Source of the DNA: Arachis hypogaea
Taxonomy: Eukaryota; Streptophyta; Magnoliopsida; Fabales; Fabaceae
NCBI RefSeq assembly: GCF_003086295.3
Contig: NC_092045.1
Span: forward strand, 25,114,890-25,178,889
Reading direction: 5' to 3'
Length of the DNA: 64,000 nt
Shown: positions 24,712 to 37,543 of the stretch, in pieces
Numbering within the stretch: the first letter of the stretch is position 1
Layout of the letters: every line of letters starts with the position of its first letter
The notes under the pieces: model-generated
What the model was told of the DNA's origin: nothing
What the model saw: the letters and a program-made list of their open reading frames with translations, nothing else
Database searches by the model: none
Program-made: the position numbers and the translations under genes

Positions 24712-24729
24712 CCTTGGCTCTGATTACCA
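24712..24729 (-). promoter_or_regulatory. Primer binding site, Met-tRNA type
   Basis: On the minus strand TGGTAATCAGAGCCAAGG begins two bases inside the 5' LTR. It resembles the common plant copia site TGGTATCAGAGC, complementary to initiator Met-tRNA, with one extra A. Confidence 0.75.
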
Positions 24730-24731
24730 AT

Positions 24732-26288
24732 TGAAGGTTGTAAAAGGCTTATAGAAGGGGGATTGAATCTATGACCTTCTTTTACATTTATGAAATAAGC
24801 CTTTACTTATAAGCTTTCACTTAGATTCTGTTTGAACTATACAGCGAAAACTTTATGAGACAAGTTTGTTTTGTCTCATAAATATCAGAAAATAGAACAT
24901 AAAGAAAGAGAAGAAGAATGACACCAACATGTATCCTGGTTCAGTTTTCTTGTGCAATGTAACCTACATCCAGTCTCCACCACAATAGTGGTGGAATTTT
25001 CACTATAGTTAAAGTATTACATACACCAATTTCAAAAGATTGACACAAATCTTTTCCTCTCAAGTTCTATCCTATCTTGACTTGGTTATGCTAATACCTA
25101 ACTCTCCACTCTAAGTGCTAACCCAACTTAGAGAGGGGTACCTCACAGGTACAAGACACAAGGCATATAACGAACCTAAATAAATCTGAAATCACTCTAG
25201 GCTTTTCTCTCAAGTGTTTCACTCAGCCTTTTATCACTCATAGGTTTTTTCTTGATTTCTCAGTTTCAGTCTTTTTTCACTCAAGAAATTACAGAAAGAT
25301 ATACATTGAAAATGAAATTATAATCTGTAAAACATGAAGGAGATTGATACTTCAACAGCCTCTATTACTATAAGTTGAACCAGATTTGGTTGACTCTGAT
25401 TCAGTTTCTCATCTTGGCGGAATACTTCTTTTACTAGAAAACACTGTCCAAGGTTGATTAACTCTTCACAAAAAATCACTTCATAACAAGCTCACAAAAT
25501 CTGGTTCTCTCTCCTTGTCTTCAGAAAGAAGAAAAATTTTTCTTTTGTACCTCTTTCATTGTTGCTAAGTTGCTTTCTTCCAAGTCAACTCCTTGAGCTG
25601 TGTACTTCACCATCTTCCCATTTCACTATTTTCAATTAATCCCTAAATTAAGAATTTTGAATCTGAGCCTTTTTGCTTAACCGAAGACCTCAGGGTAGCA
25701 TGAAAAAGTCTTTTAGTGGTAAACCCATATCTAAACCCTTGAGTTAGAACTTTGTCTCCAAGAAAAAATTTTGGCCTTTGATTCACACCAATAATTATTA
25801 GAAATCACTTTCTCCATTTATCCCATATTGGAGTAGCTGAGAGTTGGAGAAGGAGTGAAGAAAGTAAATTGCATGCAAATGGAAATAAATCACCTTTACC
25901 TTCTGACTTAGCTTGAAATAGTTTGATTTGGGTGATTAGACCTTTGCCTTTTGGATTAAACTTTCTCTTTCTTTTCTCTAAGTCTGACCGAAGCATATGT
26001 GAAGAGCTTGGAAGGCATTAGCTTGAGTGAAGTACCTTGGGCTTGGATTTTGTTCACTTACTTTTCAACCCATGAGATTTCTTTGTTATTTCTTATTTGG
26101 ACTTTGTTTGTAAATGTTTCCCACAAGAGTAGATTCAGTTTCTTTGTTTCATTTTGGGCTACTGCTATGTTTACTAATTGTGGCCTGCATCACTTAGTCA
26201 AGCATGATCAATAGTAATTGGGTAGTTAACCCCAATAAAAATAATGTTTGTCATCATCAATTAATTTAGTTAATTTCTTAACTCAACA
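24732..26288 (-). repeat. 5' LTR of the SIRE-type element
   Basis: A 1,557-bp LTR, TGAAGGTTGTAA...TTAACTCAACA in plus orientation, matching 13738-16858 apart from the nested solo LTR and scattered substitutions. It preserves the empty site used to define the solo-LTR insertion. Confidence 0.9.
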
Positions 26289-26293
26289 AAAGA

Positions 26294-26640
26294 TAATTCT
26301 AATTAGATTATATATACATCCGTGTATGATCAATAAGAATTAATTGATTAACCACTTTATTTTCTCTGTATCTTTTCTCTTAAGTAATGAGACTAGATTG
26401 TAAATAATTCATCTCTTCTATCTCTCACCCTTGAGTCACTCTCTTAATTTGTAGACAACTCGAGTACTTTTTGCATTGTGTAATGAGTGTGGAGTTGAGA
26501 AACAAGGTTGAGTAGTTTCAATAATCAAAAGAGCATGTTGATCGCATTCGATTGAATTAATTTTTCAAGATTCTGTAATTCTCAATCGATTGTTCATTTT
26601 TCTTACGATCCATCATCCATTTTCTTCTTATTTCTTAAAC
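26294..26640 (+). repeat. Probable right half of an older copia LTR split by the SIRE-type element
   Basis: The sequence after the TSD has a TATATATAC box, then TGTATGATCAATAAGAATT and a pyrimidine-rich stretch (CTCTTCTATCTCTC). This order resembles a copia LTR promoter and R region. It would continue the sequence left of 13733. I could not define TG/CA ends. Confidence 0.4.
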
Positions 26641-28179
26641 CATGTAGCTTTAGTTAGTTGAATTTAAAGGAAAATCATGTGGGTTGAAATGAATCAAGCA
26701 AGTTTTAGTATGAGTTATAAGAAAACTTCATTACCCTCTAAAAGATCACTAAACCCCTTACCTATGCATGTTCCTTTTAAAATGAAGATTCTTAATCTAA
26801 TTTAGTTATAAGATTTTGGATGAATCCTAATAAATAGAGACCAAAGGGTTGTCATCATTTCTTCTTTTTTAATTTTTTTTACACGTAATCTCTACTTTTA
26901 AATATACCAATTAACCCTTTAAATTAATTTTCTTTTTCAGATACATGAACATTAAACAAGACTTAAACATTTTCGGCTATCCCTAATAATACCATAATTC
27001 ACTAGGCTAAAATCTCTCGAAATGACCACCTAACTAAGGTTTCGATTCATTTCTTCCAACTAAAAAAAACTTGTGTTGAGAGTGTTAATTGTTTCATACA
27101 TAGGTAAGATAACCTAATTAAACTAGACCAAATTAATAGGACTTTTATCGAGAATAATGCAGACTGTGGTTTAGACTTCAGATTAAAAGATACATGCATT
27201 TGGTTTTTGGACGTTAAAAAAGAAATATGTATATTCTCAGTAACATCTATTCTTAGCCATAGTCAAAAAGGTAAGGACATAATCAAACAATAGAACACTT
27301 AATTAGTGAAATACACTAAAGCACCTAAGTTTCAAAAATAAAAAATGAAAAATAAAAGGGATATTTCTTTGCAACATCTAATTAGTTATAATTAGGAGTT
27401 ATTCGCACCTAACGTTTGCAGAATTGATTCACTTTTTTTTTCGGTCCAGTAATCAACTTTATATGTTTCGGTCATGGTCCAGTAATCAACTAAAATTGGT
27501 TGCCTCCACAATCCACATCAATGTCATCAGGTAATCATTTTATAAACATTTAGGCTATATATGGGCCAGTTATTAATTGGGCCAAAATATTTGGTAGGAA
27601 CTGGACCCGCAAATTATTTGTCAGTCTGTATTGGGGTTATTGATAATCTATACTCAAGCCTACGGTCCAACAATACGATAGACTCAAGACTGTGTCAGGT
27701 CTCGAGTAGGGTTCTTTGCTTAACCCAAGACCAAAAACAAAAGCTATCTCCTTCCCGGGCTCAATATTGTTAGATCCAAATTACATTGTTAGGCAGATAA
27801 TAAAAAACATAAGCATTATTTTATCATGGGTTACATTGGTAAGATGGTATGCAAAAATTTACTGAAGGAGGCTAGATAAAGTTTAAAATATCTTTAAATA
27901 AAAATATTTGATCTTGTTCATAAATTAGATTATTATATATTAAATTTTTGACAGGTAACATAAATTATAAGTGTTGTCATTATTAAAAAGTATTTTTATA
28001 TTCTTGAAATTGTTACTTTAGCTTTAACACCAATTCTATAATTTGTTTAAAATAAATTTTTAACAAAAAAATTGTTAGAAAGTTGTTTTACCTTTTTTTA
28101 TCAATTTTTATAAATTTTATAATATTATTTTTTACTTCTATTTTATTATTATTTTGACATTTTTCTTATTTTTTGTGAA
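26641..28179. other. Intergenic sequence, no gene seen
   Basis: Mixed AT-rich DNA. A slightly less AT-rich block at 27400-27780 contains repeated TCCAGTAATCAACT wording (27446, 27479). No frame is credible as a gene. Confidence 0.5.
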
Positions 28180-28562
28180 TTTAATAATTTTTTTACGAGT
28201 TGAATTTTTATTTATAATTTTTATAATTCTTTTAAATTTTTTTATTTTAAGATCTATATTTTAATCTACCGATTTTTATTGATAATTATTCTGTTTTAGT
28301 CTAACAATTCTTATTTGTTTTTGAATTTCTTGACTAAAATGTTTTATTTTAAAATTAAGATTTAAAAAATTTATTTTATATTAATTTAAAAAAAATCAGT
28401 ATCATTTGAATTAATATTAGTTAGAATCATTAATTTTTTATTTATTAATTTAAATAATTTAACTATTTTTTCTCTTAAATATTTTAGTTTACTTATTAAT
28501 TCAATTTTATTCATAATTTACGTTTTTATTATTAACCCACGTTTAATTTCTTAAAACACGTT
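28180..28562 (+). repeat. Dispersed AT-rich repeat, copy 1
   Basis: It shares about 380 bp with the reverse complement of 32760-33135. Matching landmarks are TTTTTTTACGAGT, TCTAACAATTCTTATTTG, AATCAGTATCATTTGAATTAA and CACGTTTTTATTATTAA-like words in the same order. It has no coding capacity and its class is unknown. Confidence 0.65.
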
Positions 28563-30488
28563 TTTTTAATTATGGCTAAATAAACAACTTTAGAAAATTT
28601 TATTTTTGCCATCTTTATATGAGTGGTGTCTAAATTTATCTCGTTAACAAAAATAATTAAAAATAAGAATTCTAAATACATTTTTAAAATATTTAAAAAT
28701 ATAATAAAAATAATTAATTTTTTTTCCGATAACAAAAACACTTACAAGCTCCTAACACAAGGACGTGATGAGCACCAAGCCATACACAAAGTTAAGAAGA
28801 AACCAAAATAAACAAAAAATTAGATATTAAATATTTATATATTTTTAAATATTAGAAATTAGATTTTAATATTAATTTTTATAAGTATTATTAGAAATAT
28901 GAGACTTTTTTATTTTTAAAGTTTGATTATTTTACATCAAGTGAATTTATTTTTGTGTATCGAAATTTTTTAAAATAATTAAAAAACTATAGAGATCAAT
29001 TTTACTCTAATGTTTTGTATGCACCTTATAAATAATTATAAAATATTTCAAAAACAAAAATTTGGACCAAATTGATAAACTACTTACTAAATAGTAAACA
29101 TAAAAATTGTACGTTACTAATAAAAATAATTATTTTTTTATTATTTTTGTTTTTTTAATTATTCAAAAACTTATTTCTTGCTAATATCTTATAAATTTTT
29201 TAATACTATTTTTACCGTTTCTTTCTTTCTTTTTTTTTTTTTTTTGGTTATACACATACTCGTAAACTCATTTACTCATGCACACTAAAAATTCTTTTCA
29301 ATTACAATTTAGTTACTGTTTGAGAATCAAACCTGATATGACTAATTATAAGACAAATAGTTTTGTCCCTGATACACAAACCTCAACCACTGTTGGAAAG
29401 ATCCCGAGAACTCAAGCAGCGTCATGATCATGGCGAAGAGCTTCAAGAATGCTGGTGGGAGGATCAAGCCACTCCATATATTTATTCAGACTCCAAACTT
29501 CATGTTTTGCATCAAAGCAGCAACATTATTTTCCTTATACAACACTAAGTTAAAATGAATCTCCCATTCTCTTTCAAGTTTAGTAAATGTAAATAAATCT
29601 GATAATGTTAAGGAGATAACAATCAAAATCATTCTATTTAATTTAATATTTATAATATATACTAATAAATTATTCTATTGATAATTAATGAATACAAAAT
29701 AACTAAAATAACGTTAAACTGTTTTAATATTTTATTGTTTTCTAAATATTTTTTATAGGTTTATAGTGTTGTTTCACTTGATTTTTAGTAATTTTGATAG
29801 TGTGTCAAATTAAGTTTGTATCAAAATCTCAATTCGGAGAACAGATACAACTCTTCTAAAAAAGAGTAGATTTCGAGAATTACTTAATATTAGTATTGAG
29901 AGTAAATTGTGCAATACAATACGATCAATAAAATAAAATCAAAATAAAAGAATAAAAAATGGGATTGAAACTGTTGAAAATGCAAAGAAATTGAATAACA
30001 AATGAAAATGAGTAAATTGAAATAAGAAATTTAAATAAAAAAATAAAACAACAATAAAAAAACAAATAATTAAATTAAAGCAACATGAAAAAAGCAAACA
30101 GAATTAATTTGAGATTAAAAGAAGTTAGATAATTGAATAAAAAGAAAAGATAATACTAAATGTTAGAAAAGAAAAGAAAACAACAAAATAAATAAAGAAA
30201 GAAAATTGACTCCAAATACTCACTTGCATTTGCACTTCATGATTTTTCGTTACGTCGTTAAAATTGAAAATTTTTGCATAACTTTGTGTGATCGTAAAGT
30301 GTTTTAATTGAAGTTCCTTAATTTTTTTAAACCTCTCTTATTTATAGACCACAAGAAATAAATTATATTGACACGATCTAGTTTTTTTCTTTTGCTTAGG
30401 GTTCTCATGGCCCACGACATTGTCTTGATCACGAAAAATCTTGACTCTCAAATTTGACATCTCACGTTCTCTCTTATTTTAGTCTCTA
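28563..30488. other. AT-rich intergenic sequence with a poly(T) tract near 29228-29246
   Basis: No supported gene. The region 29810-30420 has a more even composition with CTCAATTCGGAGAACAG and a final pyrimidine-rich stretch. It could be part of an old LTR, but no boundary is visible. Confidence 0.4.
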
Positions 30489-30897
30489 AGACTGTGTTTG
30501 TTTTCGAGAACAGTATAGGACAAGACACTGAAAACAGAATAGGACAAGACACTGATGAACAGAGACACAAAATTTTGTGTTCTTTTATTCTATTTGGTGA
30601 TAAACTAGAACAAATTATGAAAATCTAATTTATTCTCATTTTTTTTCATTCAAAAAATTTAAGATGAAAAATATAATAATAAAAAATATAATTATGAAAA
30701 ATTAATAAAAATAATAAAAAAAAATAAGTTGTGTCATTTGTTAGTGTCTCTGTGTCCTTCCTGTTAGGATGGACACAAAATACATTAATTCAGTGTTTCT
30801 GGACACATTGTCTCTGTTTATGTCTTCTCTACCAAACACAATTTTGTATTTTTATGTCTCTATCTCAGTGTCATGTTTCTGAACAAATACAACCTAA
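30489..30897 (+). mobile_element. MITE family 'AGACACTGA', copy 1
   Basis: The left end is AGACTGTGTTTGTTTTCGAGAACA. The reverse complement of the right end is TAGGTTGTATTTGTTCAGAAACA, followed by GACACTGAGATAGAGACA. Multiple GACACTGA and GTGTCTC words lie near both ends, around an AT-rich core. There is no coding capacity. A second copy is at 37838-38186. Confidence 0.75.
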
Positions 30898-31096
30898 ATT
30901 CTATGTCTATATAGCACTTCTGGACAAAATTACATGCAATTAATACATTTTGACTTTAAGAGCAACTCTAATGGGCAGAATTTTGAGTCCCTATTACTGA
31001 CAAAAGTGGATCCCAACCATTGGAGAAGAAAAAAGAGAGTTCTAGCGTGCTTTCCAAGAGAAGAGAGTCCTTCTAAGTAGGGACTTTCATCATCCA

Positions 31097-31126
31097 ATAA
31101 TAACTTGCCACGTGGCAAGTTATTAT
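31097..31126. repeat. Perfect 30-bp palindrome centred on CACGTG
   Basis: Two 15-base arms, ATAATAACTTGCCAC and its exact complement, meet without a spacer. The centre CCACGTGG is a G-box. It lies just inside the left part of a repeat whose start, GAGCAACTCTAATGGG (30961), resembles PIF/Harbinger-like plant MITE ends. Confidence 0.95.
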
Positions 31127-31560
31127 AAAAATAAATAATCATATAAATTTATAATTAATAAATATTTATATTAAATAATTAAATTATAATTAATTTATTA
31201 ATAATTATAATAATTAATTATATTAAATAATTATATTTTTGTTTAATTTAATTTATATTAATTATCTAATAAAATTATTTAAATAATAATTAATTAAATA
31301 ATTATATTAAATAATTATATATTTATTTAATTAATAATTTATATTAATTATATTTTTTATATTAAATAATTTTATAAATTAATGTAATTTCAAATTATAT
31401 ATTATGTATTATTTTTATATATGATTTTTTTAATATTAATATTTTTAATAGTGAATTATTTTTGAATTTATAAATTTAAAAAATATTAATGTAAAAAAAT
31501 AGTAATTATATTAATTTTAATTATTTTAATTAATTAATTAAGTGGGATCCTAATAAAGAC
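31127..31560. repeat. Extremely AT-rich low-complexity stretch
   Basis: It is built almost only of TTAATTAA, ATAATTA and TTTATATTAA words, with very few G or C. It is probably the interior of the repeat that begins near 30961, and has no coding potential. Confidence 0.7.
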
Positions 31561-31947
31561 TAAAGCTAGTTCTTCCTAATAGAAAGAGAGATATACTTTG
31601 AGTTCTTATTTATTATTTATGACGTAAAAATTAATGTAGATTTATTTTTTATGACAGGTGAGTCATAAACAAAAATTGGAATGAGTTCGTACTGGAAATA
31701 ATCTAAAAACTTCTAATTTGATCCATTTTATAATTAACATTCCACTTCTTTACAACCAAATTTTTATGATAAGTGGAAACTTTTAATATAAATTAACTTT
31801 TGTATCGTATCATTTCGACCTGCACAATATTTTGATTATCTCGTAAGTTGATCGACGTTTTTGTTTCTCTATAGTTGAATTTTCTGACCGGTCAACTTTC
31901 GTACCAACAAGTGTATGAAAGAGATACGTGATATTCCGAAGTTTGCA

Positions 31948-32047
<100 letters not shown>

Positions 32048-32759
32048 TCCATATAAACCTAAAATAGATAATTACAAGTTACTTCGAAAACGTACACAAT
32101 AATCAACTTATCATCAGTTATTACGGCAATTGGCAAAACATTCATTTATTGATCCAACTTGTTTAGAATTCCAATTGTGGTTCTACAAATTAAAGGTTCT
32201 CAACAATGTCGCTCAAGTGGAAACTTAGAAGAAAGAAAACGATTGAAAACGAAGTGAGACGAAATTTTTTCGATCGATCGGATCCGTAGACAACATATAC
32301 TTTTGAAAAAAGTCAGCAGTAAACAATTTTATTAAATTTTAGTCAATATATAATTAATAAAAAAATAAATTATTAAATAAAATTTTATGTTATTAAAATT
32401 ATTATTAATAATTATTTAATAATTATAAATTAAAAAATTACTGGCTTGGTACCACTCCTCATATTTTTGCTTGAAATTAAAATGAGTGCATAAGATTCAT
32501 CGTTATCCTGAAACAACATGGAATAATAATAGCAATGATAATTACAGATAGACAATAGTGCACGTATGAGTAACGACACCGTCAAAGAAACAAAATCATC
32601 TATCTATTTATAGATAACTATCTATATTCGAGTTTTGTTATTAAAAATTTTGTCACACTGAAATTTTATACAAAGACTTTTCTATTTATGGAACGGACCC
32701 CAGTCGTATAAAGATAGATAGAATAAACACTTTTTATAATTATTTAACTACAGTTAAAA

Positions 32760-33135
32760 TACGTACTTTAAAAATCTGAGTTAATAATAAAAACGTGATC
32801 TATGAATAAAATTAAATTAACAAATAAATTAAAAAATTTAAGATAAAAAATAATAAAATGATCTAAATTAATAGACCTAAATTTATGATGGTAACTATTA
32901 ATTTAAATGATACTTGATTTTTTAAATTAATGCAAAATAATTTTTTTAATTTTAGTTTTACAATAAATTTTATTCAAGAAATTAAAAAATAAATAAGAAT
33001 TGTTAAACTAAAAATAGAATAATTAGCAATAAGAATTAATAGATAAAAAATTATTTTTAAAAATAAAAAAAGCTAATAAAAAATTATAAAAACTGTAAAT
33101 AAAAATTAAACTCGTAAAAAAATATTAAAAATATA
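32760..33135 (-). repeat. Dispersed AT-rich repeat, copy 2, inverted relative to copy 1
   Basis: Its reverse complement follows 28180-28562 with the same landmark order. The two copies lie about 4.2 kb apart in opposite orientation. The interval 32047-32759 between the microsatellite and this repeat has no gene. Confidence 0.65.
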
Positions 33136-35430
33136 TGAAACCATTCATAAGTACGATTTTATTCGTAACATTCATTAACGTTGTGATGTTTAGCAGATTT
33201 CATTCTGTTAAATACATTTTGTGTACTTATCGCCATAACATAAATCAAATTCTAATCTATACGGAAAATCAACTCTCTGAGTCTAACAATTTTATAAAGA
33301 AAATATGAAATAAAAAAATAATAAAAAAAAATCCAAACCAAACGTACCATTACCTTCTAGGATGCAATTGCACGCCTCTAACTACTACCTTATATATGTG
33401 CTTCTTTTTGCATGCCTCTTCATCAATCTTCATGCACTGCTGTCTCTATCTCTAACAATAAGGATAGGAATTATCCTTCAATAATGCTTAAAAAATTTAA
33501 GGTTAATTTGGCATCCCTTGTCATGCCTTTCAATCCAACTGATCACATGCCATATCTTATCGCCAAAGAAAATATGAGATTACAAACAAATTTAAACTGA
33601 TATTATTGTGTGCGTACCTTATATATAAGAGAAATATTGAATGATTAATATTTTTCTTTATTTTTGTATTTGGATCAATACTAGTTAATTCTCTTTTTGT
33701 TTTCTTAAAGTGTTGACTCTAACATTTTCTATAATGTATCAAGGTTATGAATAATATTGAAGTCGCTTTGCAAACTCTCAATTAAATCTATTTTCTTATC
33801 AAGTTTCATAATTTCATTGTATGGCAAATTAAACATGCATGCGTGGTTCTTGCTTAGATTAAAAAAGTAGGAAAAATATAGGTAGATAATAAAAATACTA
33901 AATAATATGAATAATGGATATATCGGATGTTCATTTTACCAGGTGTGCGAATGATTATTTTAATATTAAAATTTATGTGAATAATTTAGAGGTATAATGT
34001 GTTTTAATTTAATTGATGATTGTTCATGTTATTCAAAAAAATTATTGGTTATCTAACATTTCTCAAAAAAAAAATATTGTACTTTTTATGGCTTAACCTA
34101 ATCTCATCATGATGTTAATCTAAATGAGCGGTTCTTATGAATTACGTAGCCGAATAGAGTTTTCCAAGTACAAAATACTAAATTACTAATGCCAAAAGTC
34201 AAAATGCGAAATATATAGGTTTACAAAATAAATGATACATATAAATTACTCACCAATTAACAAAAATTTCATAAATGAGACTATATTTGGACTAACATGA
34301 TTTCTTTTACTATGTAATCATTAATGACTACTAATGTTTAAAAAAAGAAAATAATACGTTTCATGAATCTAAAATAACAAAAATCATATACAACTTTTTT
34401 TTCAGGAACTAACTTAAATTATAAATACTATTTTTAAGCCTTGATAAATTATATTCGTCAAACAAACCACTTTCCTTTTCTGTAGCTTTTGATTTGTCAT
34501 AAAATTTCATTTTTATTATTGTTAGTTGTTAGTTCAAGTAGTCCTTCCTATAATTCTTGTTCTTTTTAAGAAAACCAAAAAATGATGTCTTATTATCTCA
34601 CAGCGTTAGGTATTCTTTATCTATCCATTGATGTCAGTTTTGAATACAAGTACTTTTTTGTTGAATGTCGTTCAAATTTTTCTTGAGAGTATATATATAA
34701 TATGAGTTACTTGAACGTCGTTGCTTCTTGTACTCAAACATTAACTCGAGATATTTTTTCTACCTTATTTACTTTGAAAAAGTTGAATATTTTGTATCTT
34801 TAAATCCATAACTATCTTTTGGGTACGGTAGCTTCTTCAATTTTTAGGGACCAACAAAAAATAGTATAAAAGTATTCATCTATTAATGTATTTTGTTTTT
34901 TTGTAGAAGTTGTGTTTGTCTTTTGTGATGATTTTTGTATATGTTTGTGGCCGTTTAGAAGCACCACAAAAAAAAATTTATTTAAAAAAAATCAGGTATT
35001 CCATGAGAATTTCAATTATACATAAATATTTTAATATTATTTTTTAATAAACTAGTCCTGATTCTAGAACACTAGATTATTAATCATTTACCATTTTAAA
35101 AAAATATTTAAACAAGACAAATTAAAATTAAAAAAAATTAAAATATTATATATTTGAACAAAAGAAATACTTTAAAACAAAATCAGTATAGTACACTACC
35201 ATGATTTCCAGTCCCATATTAATTACAATAAAACGTACTTATTAGTGGTAAATGCTAAAAGGTTTTTATCCTAAAGCCATATGTTAAAGGACTACTGATC
35301 TTGGCTTCAATATGTTCATCTATATTAACTCGACTTTTTTACTTGTTTGGCTTCAATTTGAATATGGAATAATTCACTAAGTTCTTAGATCGATTTTATA
35401 AGAAAATACCTACCAACTCTAACTTAAGAT
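33136..35430. other. AT-rich intergenic sequence, no gene seen
   Basis: Only short, low-complexity frames. The 62-codon frame at 33412-33600 has no recognisable motif and no splice partner. Confidence 0.5.
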
Positions 35431-37480
35431 CTTTTTCTCTAGTGTTTGCTCGCATCTCTTCAGTCAGCTTCAGAATTGCTTCTTCAACCTGAAACGATAT
35501 AATAACTAATTGTTCATTGCATCTTTCATTAACGTTTCAAAGTGTTCAAAACATGTTAGATATTTTGTCAGCAAAATTGGAAAAAAGATTGTATCAGAAT
35601 ATAACTGAGCAAATCAGAAAAAGGCATAATTAACAATAACTATGAATTTAACGTAAGTGAAATTATGGATGAGATGTTAAACAACAAGCAATACTCATTT
35701 TCAATAAACAAATTAAAGATTCAATGCAACCATGCATATATGTCAACAATCAGTGCCACTTTCCAAAGAATCAATAATGAAAGTGCATGCCTCATCCATG
35801 AACTTCATGTAAGAAACTGTGCTAATTCAGAAGTAAGAACATGGTTTATAATGACTTACCTCAAAAAGTGCTTTCCAAACACCTCAACTTTGCTCCTCTA
35901 GAAAGGACTTTATAGCTTCAACAAGTAGAGGTATTTTACTATGCCAAGCTTCAAATAACCTTCAGATAAGAATTTTAGGTCAGTTTACACATGATAATTC
36001 AATGAATCATCATTTGAGTTTTGATGATGATGATGATGTCACTACCCTTCATCTCACAAGGGACCAATCATAGGCCAAAGCCTGTGTCTCATTTTAAGTA
36101 ATTTCCACAGTTAGCTCTAAGAGTTAATTGTTATTTTTATGTAGATTATTATTATTATATGTATTTTTTAATGTGACACATATATTACATACATGATCTC
36201 ACCTATTAAGCACTTAAACTGCATCGCTTGCTAATTTGAATGTGATGTTATAATATTTCTATGAATTGACTACTAATAGCACAAGAGAAGAATAATCCCT
36301 TTCAAGTAGTGAGATGTACCATCCTATTGGGGGTGGGGTGGGGTGGGGAGAGATTTTGTCAATGGCTTAAATTTTATTTATAGATTAAATTAAAATTCAA
36401 AATAAAAATGTGTAGTTTTTGTAAAGGAAAAATGTTTTTTATACCTATTACATGAATTGAACATCACTTCATCTTCTTGCATATACTTGGATTGACAGGT
36501 ACACATTGCCTTTTTTTCTACACTTGCAATCCCAGCACAAAACTTCTTCATCTCACGAGCGATGGAGATTAATTTCTTTTCTATCACTTGACCATGAGCT
36601 GAGAAATAATTAAAAAGAAGTGATGACAAGAAATTAAAGATACAATGCAACCGTATATGTCAATAAGTAGTATCACTAACTAGAGAATCAATAATAAATG
36701 TGACGTGTGCATACAAATATGATTTGCAAGTAATTAAAAAAATTAATAAATAGGTTCTTACTTAATTTACTTACTTTACTTGCTTTCCTTGATAATAGAG
36801 GTAGCCATTCAGGATCTCTTATAAAGAAGAGAGCGACAGAAGAAAAATATCTGAAGAGAGTAACAAAATATTTCATTTATTTTTTTTTCTATTAATCAAT
36901 CGGTAAAGAAACATCATTATGCAATGGATCTATTAAAGTTCTAGCCTGCTACTGCCATGAATGTTGCCCTTCTAAATCATATCACCGTTGTCCTTCATTA
37001 TTCTATGGTGAAATTTTATGGTGCCTATAATTTGTGTCTAATTTTTGTCTAACTTATTTTTTATGGTAATTTTTGAATATTTAATAATTATTTATTTTTA
37101 TACTTTTAAAATTAAATATTAATTTTTAACTTTTTTTTATAAGTTAGACAAACACTTTTAGACATTATAACAATCACTTTATTCTATATCTTATGCATCA
37201 GCAACTGATTAATTAATTATGCAATATAAATGGATACTAATTATCTCCACATTCCAAGCATATGAAAACTGAGTTAGAACAGTGTGTGGCTTTCTCGGAT
37301 GAAATAGAATTTGCAGCGACTTGAGAAGGAACTTCACTAACCTCTACACTAGTAGTATCTTCAGATGCTCGTGTTTGAGATTGAAGTTAATGAAAAACAT
37401 TGTTATTTTTCTTTTCATCTACAAACTTTAGTAATTTTTTTATGCATGTGCTCCTTGGCATGACTGCACACCAACAAACA
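35430..37480 (-). pseudogene. Exon-like remnants of an unidentified multi-exon gene
   Basis: Several short minus-strand blocks look like exons with splice signals. Going 5' to 3' they are: about 37470-37270 (coding-like, with SQTRASEDTTSVEVSEVP and one stop); about 36857-36775, ending AGCAA/GTAAAG, which reads YFSSVALFFIRDPEWLPLLS; about 36603-36445, reading VIEKKLISIAREMKKFCAGI; about 35945-35860, reading LFEAWHSKIPLLVEAIKSFL, then a TGA, then GVWKALFE and a GTAAGT donor; and about 35493-35418, after a TTTCAG acceptor, reading VEEAILKLTEEMRAN and ending before GTAGGT. I do not recognise the protein. Regular acceptors and donors argue for a former cellular gene, and the internal stops argue that it is dead or only partly captured. 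Confidence 0.4.
36329..36348 (+). repeat. G-quadruplex-type motif, four G-runs with single-T loops
   Basis: The plus strand reads G5-T-G4-T-G4-T-G4. Four runs of at least four G with one-base loops is among the most stable predicted quadruplex patterns. It lies in AT-rich DNA, in an apparent intron of the exon-like remnants. Confidence 0.95.
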
Positions 37481-37543
37481 AAAAATTATTAATATAACTT
37501 TATTCAGAATAAACTATATACAGATCTTAGTACTAATATAACT

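Larger units (their letters stand above)
13733..26293 (-). mobile_element. SIRE/Maximus-type Ty1/copia retrotransposon with env-like ORF, complete but decayed
   Basis: Boundaries rest on a perfect 5-bp TSD, AAAGA (13733-13737 and 26289-26293), and two LTRs with TG...CA ends. The element reads on the minus strand: 5' LTR 24732-26288, PBS, gag-pol 24650-19422, env-like frame 18780-17616, polypurine tract, 3' LTR 13738-16858. Gene order, the long internal region after pol and the env-like ORF match the SIRE/Maximus (Sirevirus) lineage. LTR divergence is visible throughout, and stops and frameshifts hit every frame, so it is an old insertion. Its target appears to be an older copia LTR. Confidence 0.9.
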
